NCBI GenBank assembly: GCA_022828595.1
Contig: JAKGHH010000006.1
Location: forward strand, 14,938,499-15,002,498
Direction: 5' to 3'
Source of the DNA: Nelumbo lutea
Taxonomy: Eukaryota > Streptophyta > Magnoliopsida > Proteales > Nelumbonaceae
DNA: 64,000 bases
Positions 1 to 11,796 of the stretch are shown piece after piece. The position numbers and the translations under genes are program-made. Positions within the stretch are counted from its first letter, which is position 1. The number at the start of each line of letters is the position of its first letter. The notes below the pieces were generated by a model that had not been told where the DNA came from, did not search any database, and saw only the letters and a list, made by a program, of their open reading frames with translations.

Positions 1-1220
1 ATTGTGAGTTCTAAGAAGCTCATGGTTAGCTCAAAGAGATGGAGTCGCCACCCATTTTTTAGAAGAAATGGGCCCTCAGTTTTAGATTTGAAAAATGGTT
101 TACTTGCCTTGATAGTGACTCTGTTCTCCATGGAAATGGCACACAACCAAGAGATTTTGGGTCCTAAGGATTGGTAGTGGGAAAGTATTAGACACCCCTC
201 TCTCCAAGCTACTATAGAAGCCCATTACGAGAGTTGTTCAGGCTCAGTTTCTTTTAGAAGAAAACAAAAAAGATTGCATGAATCTCTTCGATCTAGAGGA
301 ACATGCTTTCAACTTCTCCTAAAGACTAATTTTGAGATGATGTTATTGGGTCTTAGGCACTGATTTTCCTAAGACCCTCACCTCTTTGCCTTTATTCTTG
401 GTCAAGAAGAAATTGAAAACGATGGTTCTCCAACATTTCAAAACCTCAAGCAACAAAAAAAAAAAAGTCTTACCTTTTGTATGTACCTTGACGGAAGTTT
501 TCTAATAGGTAAGGATGAGATAGAATGACGTTTAAACAGGTTCTTGAGCTAGGGGTGCTTCTAGTTGCAACAACTTCAGAGTACCTCCAAATTCTGGGTG
601 AACAAGAGGTAGTGTATGGGCTAGGAGAAAGCTCTCTTCTCTCTTTGTTTCTCTCTCTAGGGGCCTTTCTCAGGTTTCCTCCCTCTTTTTCATTTCTTCT
701 CTTTATGGTTTTCTCCCTCATTTCACCTTTCTCTTTTTCTTCTGTTCTCTCCACCTTTGATCTCGAATTAGATCAACACTTGTATTGAAAGGGAGGGGGT
801 CTAGTCTGAATTCGTTCAGCTATAGTGTTTGGAATTCAACATAGGTTTTTCACACAAATAGGCAAAAATTCTTCAAAGAAATAGATGCCCAGTCATGCTT
901 TCATATTTGGTGAAATATTTTCTTTGATTTGGGGGTGGTTTTCATGGGTTTTGTGCATCCAATGAGAGTTTGGGTCATGTCTGTCATGGCAGTCTCGTAT
1001 TTGGGGCTATCAGTGGTAGAAAATGTAAATTTGATAAACTTTTGAATATGGTTTTGTCTTTTCTTAGCTTTAAGTGGGGGTATTTTGGGGTTTTGGGATT
1101 TTTGGGTCTATTAGGATCCCTTTCATTGGTACAAATGTTCTAATGGGTCTAACATCAGCCATCACCCTTTTGAGGCTTCAAGTTGAGACAAATTATATGA
1201 AAATTTAATACAATGCGTCA
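1..1220. other. Left flank, no gene recognised; probable old interspersed repeat
   Basis: No protein family could be recognised in either strand. Two overlapping antiparallel open frames around 470-788 are only the result of a long purine/pyrimidine-biased stretch. The motif gagtcgccacc near 46 and the phrase gtattagacacccct near 187 resemble, from memory, an interspersed repeat seen in many plant genomes, so this may be old repeat DNA. No LTR, inverted terminus or target-site duplication was found. Confidence 0.35.
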
Positions 1221-1467
1221 AAATGGTATCTTTCTAATTTAATGGTCAAATGGGTGAATTAGGATATGGAATTTGACGTGCTAGGGTTTTTTGGGTCTTT
1301 GAACACAGTGGTGATGTCTGATTGATAAAATAGGCTTGGGATGATGAGATATATAACTGACAAGTTTATATCAATAAGATTTACTAAAATATAGTCTTTA
1401 TTTAATGATGGGTCAAATGAGGGAATTTTAAGATGAAATTTGGTGGGTTGGTACTTTTGAACATTGG
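1221..1467. repeat. Degenerate ~166-bp repeat, left of element A
   Basis: Two related blocks occur here, each starting near ggtcaaatg (1245 and 1411, spacing 166) and each ending in a tttgaaca-like phrase. A colinear, diverged copy lies beyond element A at 10030-10290, with the same landmark at 10053 and 10209 (spacing 156). This suggests a pre-existing degenerate tandem array into which element A inserted. No coding potential is seen. Confidence 0.5.
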
Positions 1468-3262
1468 TGTGTCCGGAAGAGTGTTGTTAACCATTTCGGA
1501 ACACTAGTTTTAATATTTGTAAGTTCTCTAATTCTCAAAATATCTACAAATGCAGTCAGTGGTGAGAAAGGGGTCATCTCCACAAGGAAGCGAAGAAAAA
1601 ATCACTATGTACTTTAATCCAGACAAAATAACATAATGGAAAGTTGTAGAAACACAAAACTTTAATTAATTAATCTGGAATCCATTAAAATAAAATTTTA
1701 ACAATGTTGAAAGTAAAATGTGCCAAAAAATAAATAAATAAATAAATAAACTAAATAAAAGGTCTGCAATTCGGCCAGAGGTAGTAGTCTCTAGATCTCT
1801 CCTTTGACCTTCGAACTCCTCGAGCTAGGCCTTACGTCTTACTTGGCTGAATCCAAGATCTGTAGAAAAGAAAACACAAATTAAACTAGATAAAAGTAAA
1901 TTGCAAAAAGGAAAAATAAGAACTGGAAACTAAAGAATGGAAATTAAATATAAAATGAAAGTAAATTGGTTGGGATCCGAATCCAGAGGTAGCAATAGTG
2001 GCTAGGCGAATTGCAAGCAGAAACCCCTCCTCTTGCATGGGCATTCTCCTCTTCCTCTACCCTTGAACTTCTCAAGATCACCTTTTTATAGAGAATGGTG
2101 GATAAAATTGGGATTAAAGAGAAAGAGAGGGGCGACAATTGGGTTTTAGCAAAAAATATGGGCGTCGTAGGGTTTAGAATGAAGGGTTAGGATGGTTTTA
2201 AGGTGATCCTAAGTCTAAAAAGAGAAGGAGAGAGTGCCCAATATTATGTAGGGCTAAGATTTGGGCACCCGGAATTGGATGGTGAAGATTTGGGCGCCTA
2301 GGGCTGAAAGTTGGAGATTAAAAGGAATGGGTGGCACCCTATAGTGAATGGCTGAAATAGAGAGTGTAATAGAGGGCTGAGATCTAGTGGCTAAAGGCTG
2401 AATGGTGAGGATTAGAAGTTAGGTGGTGCCCTAAGGTTAGAATGCTAAAAAGAGAGTGCCCTAGAATGAATGGTGGAGACTAAAAGGAATGGAAGGTAAG
2501 GATTTAGCAGTTAGGGGCATATAGGGTTTGTTAGAGATAAAAAGAATGAGTTGAGAGGTGCCCTAGGGGCTCCACTCTTGGTTCAGTAGATAGGAGGTGC
2601 CCTCCTATGCTCAAATTTTCACAAAAACACCCCCTTTCTTAGCTGGACTTTACACCAGCTTCCCAAAAATAAGATTTCAGCCATGAAACTTCCTTAGTTT
2701 TCCATGAGATTTGCACAGAGACCCTTAAAAGTCACAATATTGAATTTAACTAAGAAAATGGGGCATTTTGACTATTCTAAGGCCTAAAATACTCCTAAAA
2801 TTATGCCCTTAAGCATTGAACTACAAAGTTATCACACCCCCCAACTTAACCATTGCTGGTCCCTTAGCAATGTAGCCTTAAAATTATACTGAGTAAAGAA
2901 ATCATTCCCATTGCAAGATCATCCTTGACAAAATTAGCCAAGTATCCTGATTTCAAAATTCTCAAACTTTGTATAGATCAGTATTGGGCTTAAGGGGTAA
3001 AACTGTTTTGCTTTGAACATTATAGAAACTTGGCTTAAAAAGCTTATATACCCTTCCATTTGTAGACTATCTCGATAAGCTTAGATTGATTTTTGAAATC
3101 AAGCGGGTATTTTTCTTATCATTTCTGACATTGGATTTCTACCCCTAAACTTAATATGCACACTTATTTTTATTGCTACGTTCCATTGTTTGACGCAAAT
3201 ATCGACACTTGCCTTAGGTGAAGAGACCCGATTACTAAGTATTAGGTGATTGTCTTTGGCCC
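1468..3262 (-). repeat. 3' LTR of element A
   Basis: This is the left copy of the LTR. It starts TGTGTCCGGAAG on the plus strand and aligns base by base with TGTGTCTAGAAAC at 8068. Similarity continues, with small indels, to gattgtctttggc at about 3262. Beyond that point the copy carries an extra partial 81-bp duplicate (to about 3335) that the other LTR lacks, so the true U3 edge is uncertain by about 70 bp. Confidence 0.85.
2083..2090 (-). promoter_or_regulatory. Putative TATA box in element A 3' LTR
   Basis: Read on the minus strand this is TATAAAAA. It is conserved at the matching place in the other LTR (8707-8714), as expected for the LTR promoter of a minus-strand element. Confidence 0.5.
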
Positions 3263-3335
3263 TTTCCCGTTTGACGCGAATCTAGACACTTAACTTAGGT
3301 GAAGAGACCCGGTTACTAAGTCTAAGGTGTCCATT
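3188..3335. repeat. Partial 81-bp tandem duplication at the U3 edge of element A 3' LTR
   Basis: The phrase gtttgacgc followed by ggtgaagagaccc and ttactaagt occurs at 3188 and again at 3269, a period of 81 bp. The second copy breaks down at about 3335. The other LTR has only one copy. Confidence 0.7.
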
Positions 3336-3348
3336 GACCTTTTATTCA

Positions 3349-3365
3349 CTTTTTTTTTTTCTTTT
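3349..3365 (-). promoter_or_regulatory. Candidate polypurine tract of element A
   Basis: A run of pyrimidines on the plus strand (T-rich with one C) gives an A/G tract on the minus strand just upstream of the 3' LTR, where plus-strand DNA priming would occur. It may equally be a simple poly-T run. Confidence 0.4.
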
Positions 3366-3960
3366 GAAAAATTGTTCAGGGTAGTGCATTATCTCTAACA
3401 ATTTGAAGAATTTTTTGTCTAACTTCTCAATCTTTCTCTTCTTATCTTTACAGGGGCAAACTTGAGAGTATTTTCCAATTTCTAAACGGTTTCGACAATG
3501 TTCAAATAAGACTAATTTTGACTCCTGACTTGTTACCAATTTTTACAAAATTCAATATTCCTCTATCAATTTCCTCAAATTTTTCTTTTTGGAAATCTCT
3601 ATTAATGGAAAAACTTAAAAATTTCTTAGTAAAATTTTTAGTTCTGCATTTATAAAGTCTTAGCTTCATTTTTTTTTTCAAATTTTCTCTTTCTCTTTCC
3701 TCACCCTCAGCTTAAGTGCCATTGTCCCTAATGGCATGACTAGGATGTTGCAATGGACTTAGGCCAAAGGGAACAATCAAGAGGGTTTTCCCAAGGGGTT
3801 CAAGGTCTGCCAACTAGTCTCGAATCAAGAAAAGAAACAAAAACTCTAATCCTATAGACAACTGGAAACTACGTTGGGTTGCCAGACACATTCACACACT
3901 TCTTTCATCTACACTCTCAAACTCACTTTCTTCTTTACATAGATAGGGCTCAGATTGGGC

Positions 3961-4831
3961 TAACTAAGGGTCAGATAGGAAATCTAAAAGATCATCTACT
4001 ACATCTACCTTGAACTCATCTTCCCCTAGGTTTGGATACTTAGTGGCACTAAATACATTTAACTGAACTTTCTGTTCTCCAAATGAAATGTCCATTTCTC
4101 CCGATTTACATTTGATGTTTGCATTGGTCATTGCTAGAAATGGACGTCCTAAGATTATCGAATTATGGTTCAGTTCCTCGGTTGGGGTCATGTCTAAGAC
4201 AACAAAATATATTAGGACGTAACAATCCTTTATCTTGACAATGACGTCCTCAATAACACCTCGAGGAGTCTTGACTGACCGATAAGCGAGTTGTAGAATT
4301 ACTGGTGTAGGTTTTAACTCACGGATCCTGAACCTTTCATAAATGATTGAGGGAAGCAGATTTACACTGGCCCTAAGATCTAATAGGGCCTGATCAAAAG
4401 TGATTCCAGAGATGATTAGGGCCTGATCATAAGTGATTCCAGAGATGACACATCTTATGAGATGGAGCACCGGGGTCTTTCATTTCCCAAGGAAGTTGGT
4501 TTAAGAGAACCGCACTAACATCTGTCGAGAGCATCACTTTTTGTGGGGCTGATCGTGGCTTCCTCTTTTGAGTGCATAGTTCTTTCAAGAACTTGGCGTA
4601 GGCCAGGACATGTTGGATTGCATCAAGAAGAGGGGTGTTAATATGGACTTGCTTGAATAGCTCCTTGATCTCCTCGTTGTGAGTCTCTTTTTTCTTTTGC
4701 AATGGCCCGACTATGAGTACAATTGGAAAGGGAACTATAGGTCGGTTCACTATAGGATCTTCTTCTAAATTTTCCTTCCCTTTTTCATCACCCCCCCAAC
4801 TTAGTGTCTTCTTGCTCCTTTTCTTCTTCAC
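3961..4831 (-). pseudogene. Element A retropepsin (aspartic protease) domain, decayed
   Basis: The minus strand first encodes a gag-protease linker (HINTPLLDAIQHVLAYAKFL; 4427-4831). After a frameshift it encodes a retroviral-type aspartic protease (3961-4470) that would cut the polyprotein. The active-site region reads LLDLRASVNLLPS; the family normally has D-L/T/S-G-A/S, so the catalytic Gly is replaced by Arg. The second conserved part, IILGRPFLAMTNANI, is intact. A 33-bp tandem duplication just upstream of the active site doubles ISGITxDQAL. The reading ends in LLDFLSDP followed by a stop, with no RT after it. It is inactive on sequence grounds. Confidence 0.85.
4384..4449. repeat. 33-bp tandem duplication inside the protease
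   Basis: Two adjacent 33-bp copies (4384-4416 and 4417-4449) differ at only two or three bases. The length is a multiple of three, so the reading frame is kept and 11 residues are duplicated. Confidence 0.9.
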
Positions 4832-6304
4832 TAACTCTCTTTTTCTCTTACGGGTCTTCTAAAATCCTCTTACTCCTTAAGGTTGTAATAGCTTTGGCAT
4901 TTTCATACTAAGGGTTCTTAGGAGGTGGTTGAATCTTCTATGGAGTAATACATAGTGGCTGATTTCTAGGATTCGCAACCAGTTGACTTGGTAGTTTCCC
5001 TACTTCTCTTCTCGCATTGGGTTCGACTAGCTGTCCTATTTGGCTCTCTAATCTAACAATAGACTCCTATTGAGTTAGGATCAGCTGCTGAAGCTGCATG
5101 AATTGGTCATCAACTGTACGGGTCTGAGGAGGTTGTGGGTAAGCCTAATAAGGTTGGGCCGGTTGGTTCTTAGGGTACATCTACCGGAATTGACTCTGCA
5201 CTTGTGGCCTCTGAAATTGTTGGGCCATGAAGTTAGATGGGTGATACTACTGAGACTATGTGTTAGGTTAATGTGTCCTCCAAGAAAAGTTAGGGTGGTT
5301 TCTCCACTCAGGGTTGTAAGTATTTGAGAATGGGCCATTATTGGGCCTCAAGAAACTCTAGGCTGCCTGAACCTGTTCTTGGATAAACGGCAAAAACTAG
5401 GCCGCCGTGGAACAATCATCAACCTGGTGGGCTAGGCAGGCACAAATGGAACAAGCTTCTGGATAGGGTGTAGATGGGCCTAGTTTTTGGTTATAGGTGA
5501 AGAATTGATCAAGCTTTTGGGCTAGAAGATCTACCCTACCCAATTTTTTGGAGATTGCATTCATGTCTATTCTTGCCTCGGGCTCTATACTGTTCCTAAC
5601 TTTGTGGTGCCCTGCCCTCTTTGAGGGTCCCACCGATCTTTCATAGGAATACAAGGATGCATTGTTGATGGAGTTTTCACTCAAGGTCTCAAATAGAGCA
5701 TACACTTCATCCTCACTTTTGCTCATAAATACCCCTCCACACAAGATGAATCTACCATTTTCCTGTATTGATTAGTCAAACCTTAGTAGAAGGCTTGGAC
5801 AATTTGCCACTGAGATAGGCCATGGTGTGGGCATTTTCTCATCAACTCTTTCATTCTCTCCCAAGACTCGTGAATTTGTTCACCCGGTGTTTGGGTGAAT
5901 CCAGTGATGGCTCTTCTCATGGTGTTGGTTCATCCTATAGGGTAAAACTTTCTAAGGAATTCTTGCTGCATTTCTGCCCAGTTCTAATAGGTCTCCCTAT
6001 AGTTCCCAACCAGTGCTTGGCCTTGTCTTTCAAGGAGAAGGGGAAAAGAGTTAATCTAAGGGCATCGTCATTAAAGTTTTGGACCCTTACAGTGGAACAA
6101 GATTTATAGAAACTAGTCTATGTGTTTGTATGGGTCCTCACTTGGATTCCCATAGAAAGAGGGGAGCATATGGATTGTGCTTGATTTAATCTCATACTGC
6201 AAGGCTTGGGTATCTGGCAACTGTACCCAGGATGAGGGGTTATACTAGGTCAGAGTGAAATACTCCTTCAGTTTCTTGGGTTGTGCATCATTGATTCCAG
6301 CCAT
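4832..6304 (-). pseudogene. Element A gag (capsid/nucleocapsid), decayed
   Basis: Gag packages the element RNA into virus-like particles. A likely start lies at 6304 (MAGINDAQPKKLKEYFTLT, then a stop). The best capsid signature, LRLTLFPFSLKDKAKHWL, is read on the minus strand around 6000-6090. A C-terminal part at 5397-5744 contains a complete CCHC zinc knuckle, CSICACLAHQVDDC (CX2CX4HX4C). The stretch 4832-5396 has further gag-like text (WRNHPNFSW) with many stops. Several stops and shifts make it a pseudogene. Gag is otherwise better preserved than any other part of this element. Confidence 0.8.
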
Positions 6305-8042
6305 TTGGTTGTGTTGTTGGTGATAGAGGTATCTCTCTATCTTAAGTATTGGTACTACTATTTCTCTCCTCAGAGATCTCCTTCCCAACATACAACTCAG
6401 AAGTCCCTTTTTCTTCTTCTCTTTTTTATTTTTTTGAAATTTGAAATTTAATTTCAAATTTAGATTTTGAAATTTAAATTCTACAATTTAAACTCAATTT
6501 TAAAATTTTAAAATTTTTATTTTCTCTTTATTTTTATTTTTATTTTTTTTAATTTCAAATTTAAATTCAAATTTAGATTTTGAAATTTAAATTCAAATTT
6601 AGATTTTGAAATTTAAATTCAAATTTGAATTTTTAAATTTTTACAAAAATACAAGAAATTCAAACATACGACCTACGGGCTGAACTAAGGTTTCTTAAAC
6701 TAGTGGTTCAACTAGTGTGAATCCTCTTAGGTTCACTTGTAATTACACCACTTCCTTTGGTTAGTTAGGTAAGAGGAGGGAGTGTGGGAGGCTCTCCTTG
6801 TTCTCGCAAGGACCTAATTAAGTAACCACAAAACCCGCTTAGGCTTAGTCGTTTAACCTCTTTCCTTAGACACCAACTGCTGGTTATGAAAAGTAATTAC
6901 AAGCTTTCCTAAAATTCAGCATACTTTTGAACCAAATGTGAGGCTCCCTAAAGGATCTTACTATCCAAATTTTAAATTAGGGTTTAGGGTGAACCACACA
7001 TAAAGGGTGGTGATTTTTGGGCCAAGGAAGGGTGATGAAATCTCCACCTTATCTTATTTAAGTTGGGTTGCCCTTAAATGGATTAACGAAAAAAATAAAC
7101 AAAATAAATGCAACTAATTAAAATGCATGAACAATCTAACATAAAATAATAAAATAAACTAAGCAAAAGAAGCAATTAAAATAATAATAGAAAAGAAAAC
7201 CTAACACATTCACAACTAACAAGATAATTTCAACAATTAAATAATTCTATATGATGCATGCTCTAGCATATCAAACCCTAAATGTTGGAATGCAAATGCA
7301 AAAATTTTAAAATATTAATTAAATTTTTTGAATTATTTTTTAATTTTTTTGAAATTAGAAATTTAAATTTGAATTCAATTTTAAATAACTAATTAATTAA
7401 AGGGAAATTAAATAAATCAACAAATAATTATAGCAAACCGAAAACAAAAGGATTAATTATGCAAAAAAAATAAGAACCACAAAAATAAATTCTGAAAAAG
7501 AAAAATCACTACTCAAAGTATTAAACAGAAAAATAAAAATAAAAAATAAGCATATGTGGCAATAAAAAAATAAAATAAAAAAAACAATGTGAGTTTCTAA
7601 TATGAAAATAAAAAAAAATAGAACCTAATAATTCTAAACGAAAATTCACTCAACAAATTAAAAGAAAAAATAGATCTAAGAACAAAACGAAAAAGAAATA
7701 GTACTAAGAAAATCAGATCTAGAAAAAAGAAAGAAAAAAATTAATTAACTAAGAATTTAAAAATCACTATATTACCATAAAAAGTATTCAAAAATAAAAA
7801 CAAAAATAAACAAAAATAAAATGGGACAACTACACCTGAAACACAATCCAATTTCTCTTCTCTTCTCTTTTTTTTTTTCTGTAGTTTAGCAATGCTCTAG
7901 TACCCCACCTTTCACTATTATGTCCTATAAAATCAAAGAGAAATAAGAATTAAAATGAGATTTCAGATCAAGTAATCAAACAAAAATAACAAAATAATGA
8001 AACAAATCCAAACAAAGAAAATAAAAAATTTTCTCCGTTGCT
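6305..8042 (-). other. Element A 5' leader, AT-rich, non-coding
   Basis: This is about 1.7 kb of very A/T-rich sequence between gag and the primer-binding site, with long A-rich runs (7080-7830) and no recognisable protein. It is long for a gypsy leader and could include decayed or inserted DNA. A short tandem repeat lies at 6565-6640. Confidence 0.6.
6565..6640. repeat. 26-bp AT-rich tandem repeat
   Basis: The phrase attcaaatttagattttg repeats at 6565 and 6591 (period 26), with degenerate copies nearby at about 6451-6482. It is low-complexity and non-coding. Confidence 0.7.
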
Positions 8043-8060
8043 TCCCTAGCAACAACACCC
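8043..8060 (-). promoter_or_regulatory. Primer-binding site of element A (degenerate)
   Basis: On the minus strand this 18-mer differs at six positions from the TGGCGCCGTTGCCGGGGA type of PBS known in Athila-like elements. Five of the six changes are C-to-T or G-to-A. It lies 7 bp inside the 5' LTR, the correct place for a tRNA-primed start of reverse transcription. Confidence 0.75.
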
Positions 8061-8067
8061 AAAACTT

Positions 8068-9921
8068 TGTGTCTAGAAACGTGTCATTAACCACTTTGGA
8101 ACATCAATTTTAATATTTGTAAGTTCTTCAATTCTCAAAATAACTATGAACACAATTAGTGGTGAGAAAGGGGTCATATCTACAAGGAAGCAAGGGAAAA
8201 ATCACTATGTACTTTAATCTAAACAAAATAACATGATGGGAAGTTGCAGAAACACAAAACTTTAATTAATTAAACCAAAATCCATTTAACAATGCTGAAA
8301 GTGAAAAGTGCCAAAAAATAAATAAATAAAATAAACTAAATACAAGTTTGCAACTCGGTCAGAGGTAGCAGTCTCCAGATCTCTCCTTTGACCCTCGAAC
8401 TCCTTGAGCTAGGTCTTCCGTCTTTCTTGGCTGAATCCCAGATTTGTAGAAAAGAAAACAAAAATTAAACTAGATAAAATTAAATTGTAGAAAGGAAAAA
8501 TAAGAACTGGAAATTAAATCTAAAATGAAAGTAAACTGGTTGGGATCCAAATCCAAAGGTGGCAGTAGTGGCTAGGTAAACTGCAAGCAAGAACCCCTCC
8601 TCTTGATTGGGCATTCTCATCTTTTTCTACCCTTGAACTTATCAAGATCAATCTTTCGTCTTACTTGGGGGCAGAATCCAACCCCTTCTCAGGAGTTCTT
8701 GGGTCCTTTTTATAGAGAAGGGTGGATAAAACTGGGATTAGAGAGAAAGAGGGGGTGACAATTGGGTTTAGGAAAAATATGGGTGCCCAAGGATTTAGAA
8801 TGAAAGGTTAGGATGGTTCTAAGGTGATTCTAAGGCTGAAGAGAAGGAGAGGGCGCCCAATATTATGGAGGGATGAGATTTGGGCACCCAGAATTCGATG
8901 GTGGAGATTTGGGCACCTAGGGCTGAAAGGTGGAGATTAAAAGGAATGGGTGTCACTCTAGAGTGAATGGCTAAGATAGAGAGTGGAATAGAGGGCTGAG
9001 ATCTAGTGGCTAAAGGCTGAATGGTGAGGATTAGAAGTTAGGTAGTGCCCTAGGGTTAGAATGCTAAAATGAGAGTGCCCTAGAATGAATGGTGGAGATT
9101 AGATGGGATGGAAGGTGAGGATTTAGCAGTTAGGGGGCGGCTAGGGTTTGTTAGAGATGAAAAGAATGAGTGGAGAGGCACCCTAGGGTTTGCTAGGGAG
9201 AAGGGAGTATGCTAATACAGTAGGAGGGGCATCATTCTAGGTTTAGCAGATAGGAAGCGCCCTCTTGTGCTCAGTTTTTCACAAAAACACCCCCTCTCTC
9301 AGTTGGACTTCACACCAGCTTCCCAAAAACTGCATTTTAGCCTTGAAACTTCCTCAATTTTTCACAAGATTTGCATAGAGACCATTAGAGGTCACAATAT
9401 TGAATTTTACTAGGAAAATGGGGCATTTTGACTATTCTAAGGCCTAAAATACCCCTGAAATGATGCCCTTAAGGCATCAAATTATAGAGTTATCACACCC
9501 CCGAACTTAACCATTGTTAGTCCCTTAGCAATGCAGCCTTAAAATTACATGAGTAAAGAAACCATTCCCATTGCAAGATCATCCTTGACAAAATTAGCCA
9601 AATATCTTGATTTCAGAATTCTCAAACTTTGTATAGATCAGTATTGGGCTTAAGGGGTAAAACTGTCTTTCTTTGAACATTACGGAAACATGGCTTAAAA
9701 ATCTTATACGCGCTTCCATTTGTAGATTGTCTCGATAAGATAAGATTGATTTTTGAAATTAGGCGGGTATTCTTCTTATCATTTATGACAGTGGATTTCT
9801 ACCCTTGAACTTGATATGCACACACATTTTTATTGCTATCTTCCACTATTTGGCATGAATCTCGACACCTGCCTGAGGTGAAGAGGCCCAGTTACTAAGT
9901 GTTAAGAGATTGTCTTTGGCA
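8068..9921 (-). repeat. 5' LTR of element A
   Basis: This is the right-hand LTR copy, from TGTGTCTAGAAAC to ttggca on the plus strand. It is colinear with 1468-3262 and about 1.85 kb long. It contains a ~45-bp stretch near 8660-8705 that the other copy lacks. The putative TATA box is at 8707-8714 on the minus strand. Confidence 0.85.
8707..8714 (-). promoter_or_regulatory. Putative TATA box in element A 5' LTR
   Basis: TATAAAAA on the minus strand, conserved in both LTR copies. This would be the promoter that drives transcription of element A. Confidence 0.5.
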
Positions 9922-10546
9922 TTTTGAATCTGATGGAAGTTATGGATCTCTTATCAGAGGTATAGATTAATAGATTTAGTTTAGATCATGGTCTTAACTT
10001 ATGGCTTTCCAATTAATGAGAGGGCCCGAAATGGATATCTTACATTTTCAACGGTCAAATGGAGGTATTTGGTCGTGAAATTTGATGTGGTGGGGTTTTT
10101 TGGGTCTCTGAACACAGTGTTAAGGACTTATTGGTCACATGAAGTTGGGATGACGGAGGTAAGCTCTAATTAATGAGATTTATTGAAATAGGATGTAGGT
10201 TTGATGGGGGTCAAACGGGGGAATAGTGAGTTACAATTTGGTATGTAGGAATGCATTAGGGTGAGGAGTCAAGTGGATGTTCTGATCTGAGAAGGATATG
10301 ATACATCTTGGTAATCATTAAAGGCCATCAGAGTGGGACCATGATGTTTTTGTAGTTGATCATTATAAATTTGTGGTGGGATTTGCTAGTTGATTGATTC
10401 TTAATGATCTTAAGGTGATGGGTGTATCAGATTTGATTTTGGAGGAGTAGGACTTTGAATATTGCATAGATCAGGGCCGTTAGAACGGGGGCTAGCATGA
10501 TGAACGATGGATCTTTAGAGTTTAGTCATGAAAATTGATATGTAAT
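9922..10546. repeat. Host repeat between elements A and B
   Basis: 10030-10290 is a diverged, colinear copy of 1221-1467, including the landmark ggttttttgggtct followed by gaacacagtg near 10094 and 1286. The rest (10300-10546) contains weaker related phrases and no gene. It is probably the older DNA into which A and B both inserted. Confidence 0.5.
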
Positions 10547-11796
10547 TGATGCGTATTGCTTACACTAGCAAGTGCACTAGCCGATCAAGTAATACAATGA
10601 TGAGAAGAGTATCATTCCCATGAGGATTTATCCAACAACTACTAGTAATGAATCTGCCATTTGTTATCTGATAAACCAAATTATTAAAGAAAACAAAATC
10701 CTAATTTCTAACTAGCAAGCTATCCTAATGAATTCGGATCAATCCACCTTCATGCAATGAGAAGCAAAGCTGTATGTTAACACTAGCAGATTCGGTCCAG
10801 CAATTAAATCATTAGGGTATTCAATTGAATTGGGATTCAGCTATGGTTTGGTGAAACTCTAATGGCATGAGCAGCCTCTCTCGAGCACAACTCACCCTAT
10901 ATATGGGTGACAATTCTTATATCTCTATCAAGAATTTAATCCCCATGGATGCATTAAGAATAAGAAATTCGAAGGGCATCAATTCAGATTTGAATGAACA
11001 CCAGCTGAACCATACAGATTATCTCTAAGATGTATTAGATTTGGTTTCTTGATTGGCATATCTGATTACCTAAATTATTTCTCAAGCAATTCAAGCAATC
11101 CAAGAACTAAGAACAATTCAGACAAGATTATTCTAGCAATTGAAACCCTAATCAAGAATCACCAAGAATGAATCCAATCAATCGAATAATCCTAGAGAAC
11201 TAGTTACAGATCTGAATCATCACTAAACATGGTTCGAATACTAGCAAAAAAGAAAGATTGACAAAATTTCATGAAACCCTAGCTGAATTCGGTTAACAAT
11301 TGAGCTGAACCAAAGAAGAAGACAACCTAGAGTTCTTACTTCAATCTTCGATCTCTTTGATGTGATTCTCCTCCAATTCGCATTCAACAACCTCCTTCTT
11401 CCTCTCTCTTCTAAAAGGTAGCCGCCTTTAGGAGCTTCCCATTGGGCTACAACTTCGGCTATAATTGGGCCTCCCACTTGGTGGGCCAAAAGGTCTCCCT
11501 TGGAGAGTTTTGGTTGGGCTCTCTCCTTGGTGTCCCCCATAGAGTGTAGCATGGGTCTTTTCTTCTTCATGGGCCGAAAGTGCCCTCCTTATGATTCTCG
11601 GATGGGTCTTTCTTCTAGATGAGCCAATTGCCTCCCTATTCACCCTCTCAACATGGTTTTATGCTATCTTCTCCCTAAACTGTTCCACACTCTTAATTTC
11701 CTGAAATCATTCTCAATTAGGATAAGAAATCATGAAAATTATCATCAAAACCATGCAAAGAACAATAGAAATGATGTGTAGCCTATGCACACATCA
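10547..11796 (-). repeat. 3' LTR of element B
   Basis: This left copy is 1,250 bp, from TGATGCGTATTGC to GCACACATCA. It aligns closely with 18492-19825 but lacks about 110 bp around the position matching 19325-19435, which includes the TATA box of the other copy. It has a short extra stretch near 11281-11315. Confidence 0.92.

Larger units (their letters stand above)
1468..9921 (-). mobile_element. Element A: Ty3/gypsy LTR retrotransposon carrying only gag and protease
   Basis: Two long direct repeats (1468-3262 and 8068-9921, roughly 88-90 percent alike by eye) bound an internal region whose coding potential lies on the minus strand: gag (about 4832-6304) then an aspartic protease (about 3961-4831). 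Nothing resembling RT, RNase H or integrase remains in the roughly 600 bp between the protease and the 3' LTR. A degenerate primer-binding site sits 7 bp inside the right-hand LTR. The layout matches a non-autonomous gag-protease element that would need another element's pol; deletion after insertion is the alternative. No convincing target-site duplication was found. The protease wording resembles Athila-type elements. Confidence 0.85.

Noticed and set aside
470..788. Two antiparallel open frames of 87-94 codons
   Set aside because: They reflect a purine/pyrimidine-biased stretch. The products are low-complexity (Glu/Lys/Arg or Phe/Leu/Ser) with no family features.
5103..5338. Open frames on both strands in element A
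   Set aside because: They lie over the decayed gag C-terminus; a third frame gives gag-like text, so these are shadows.
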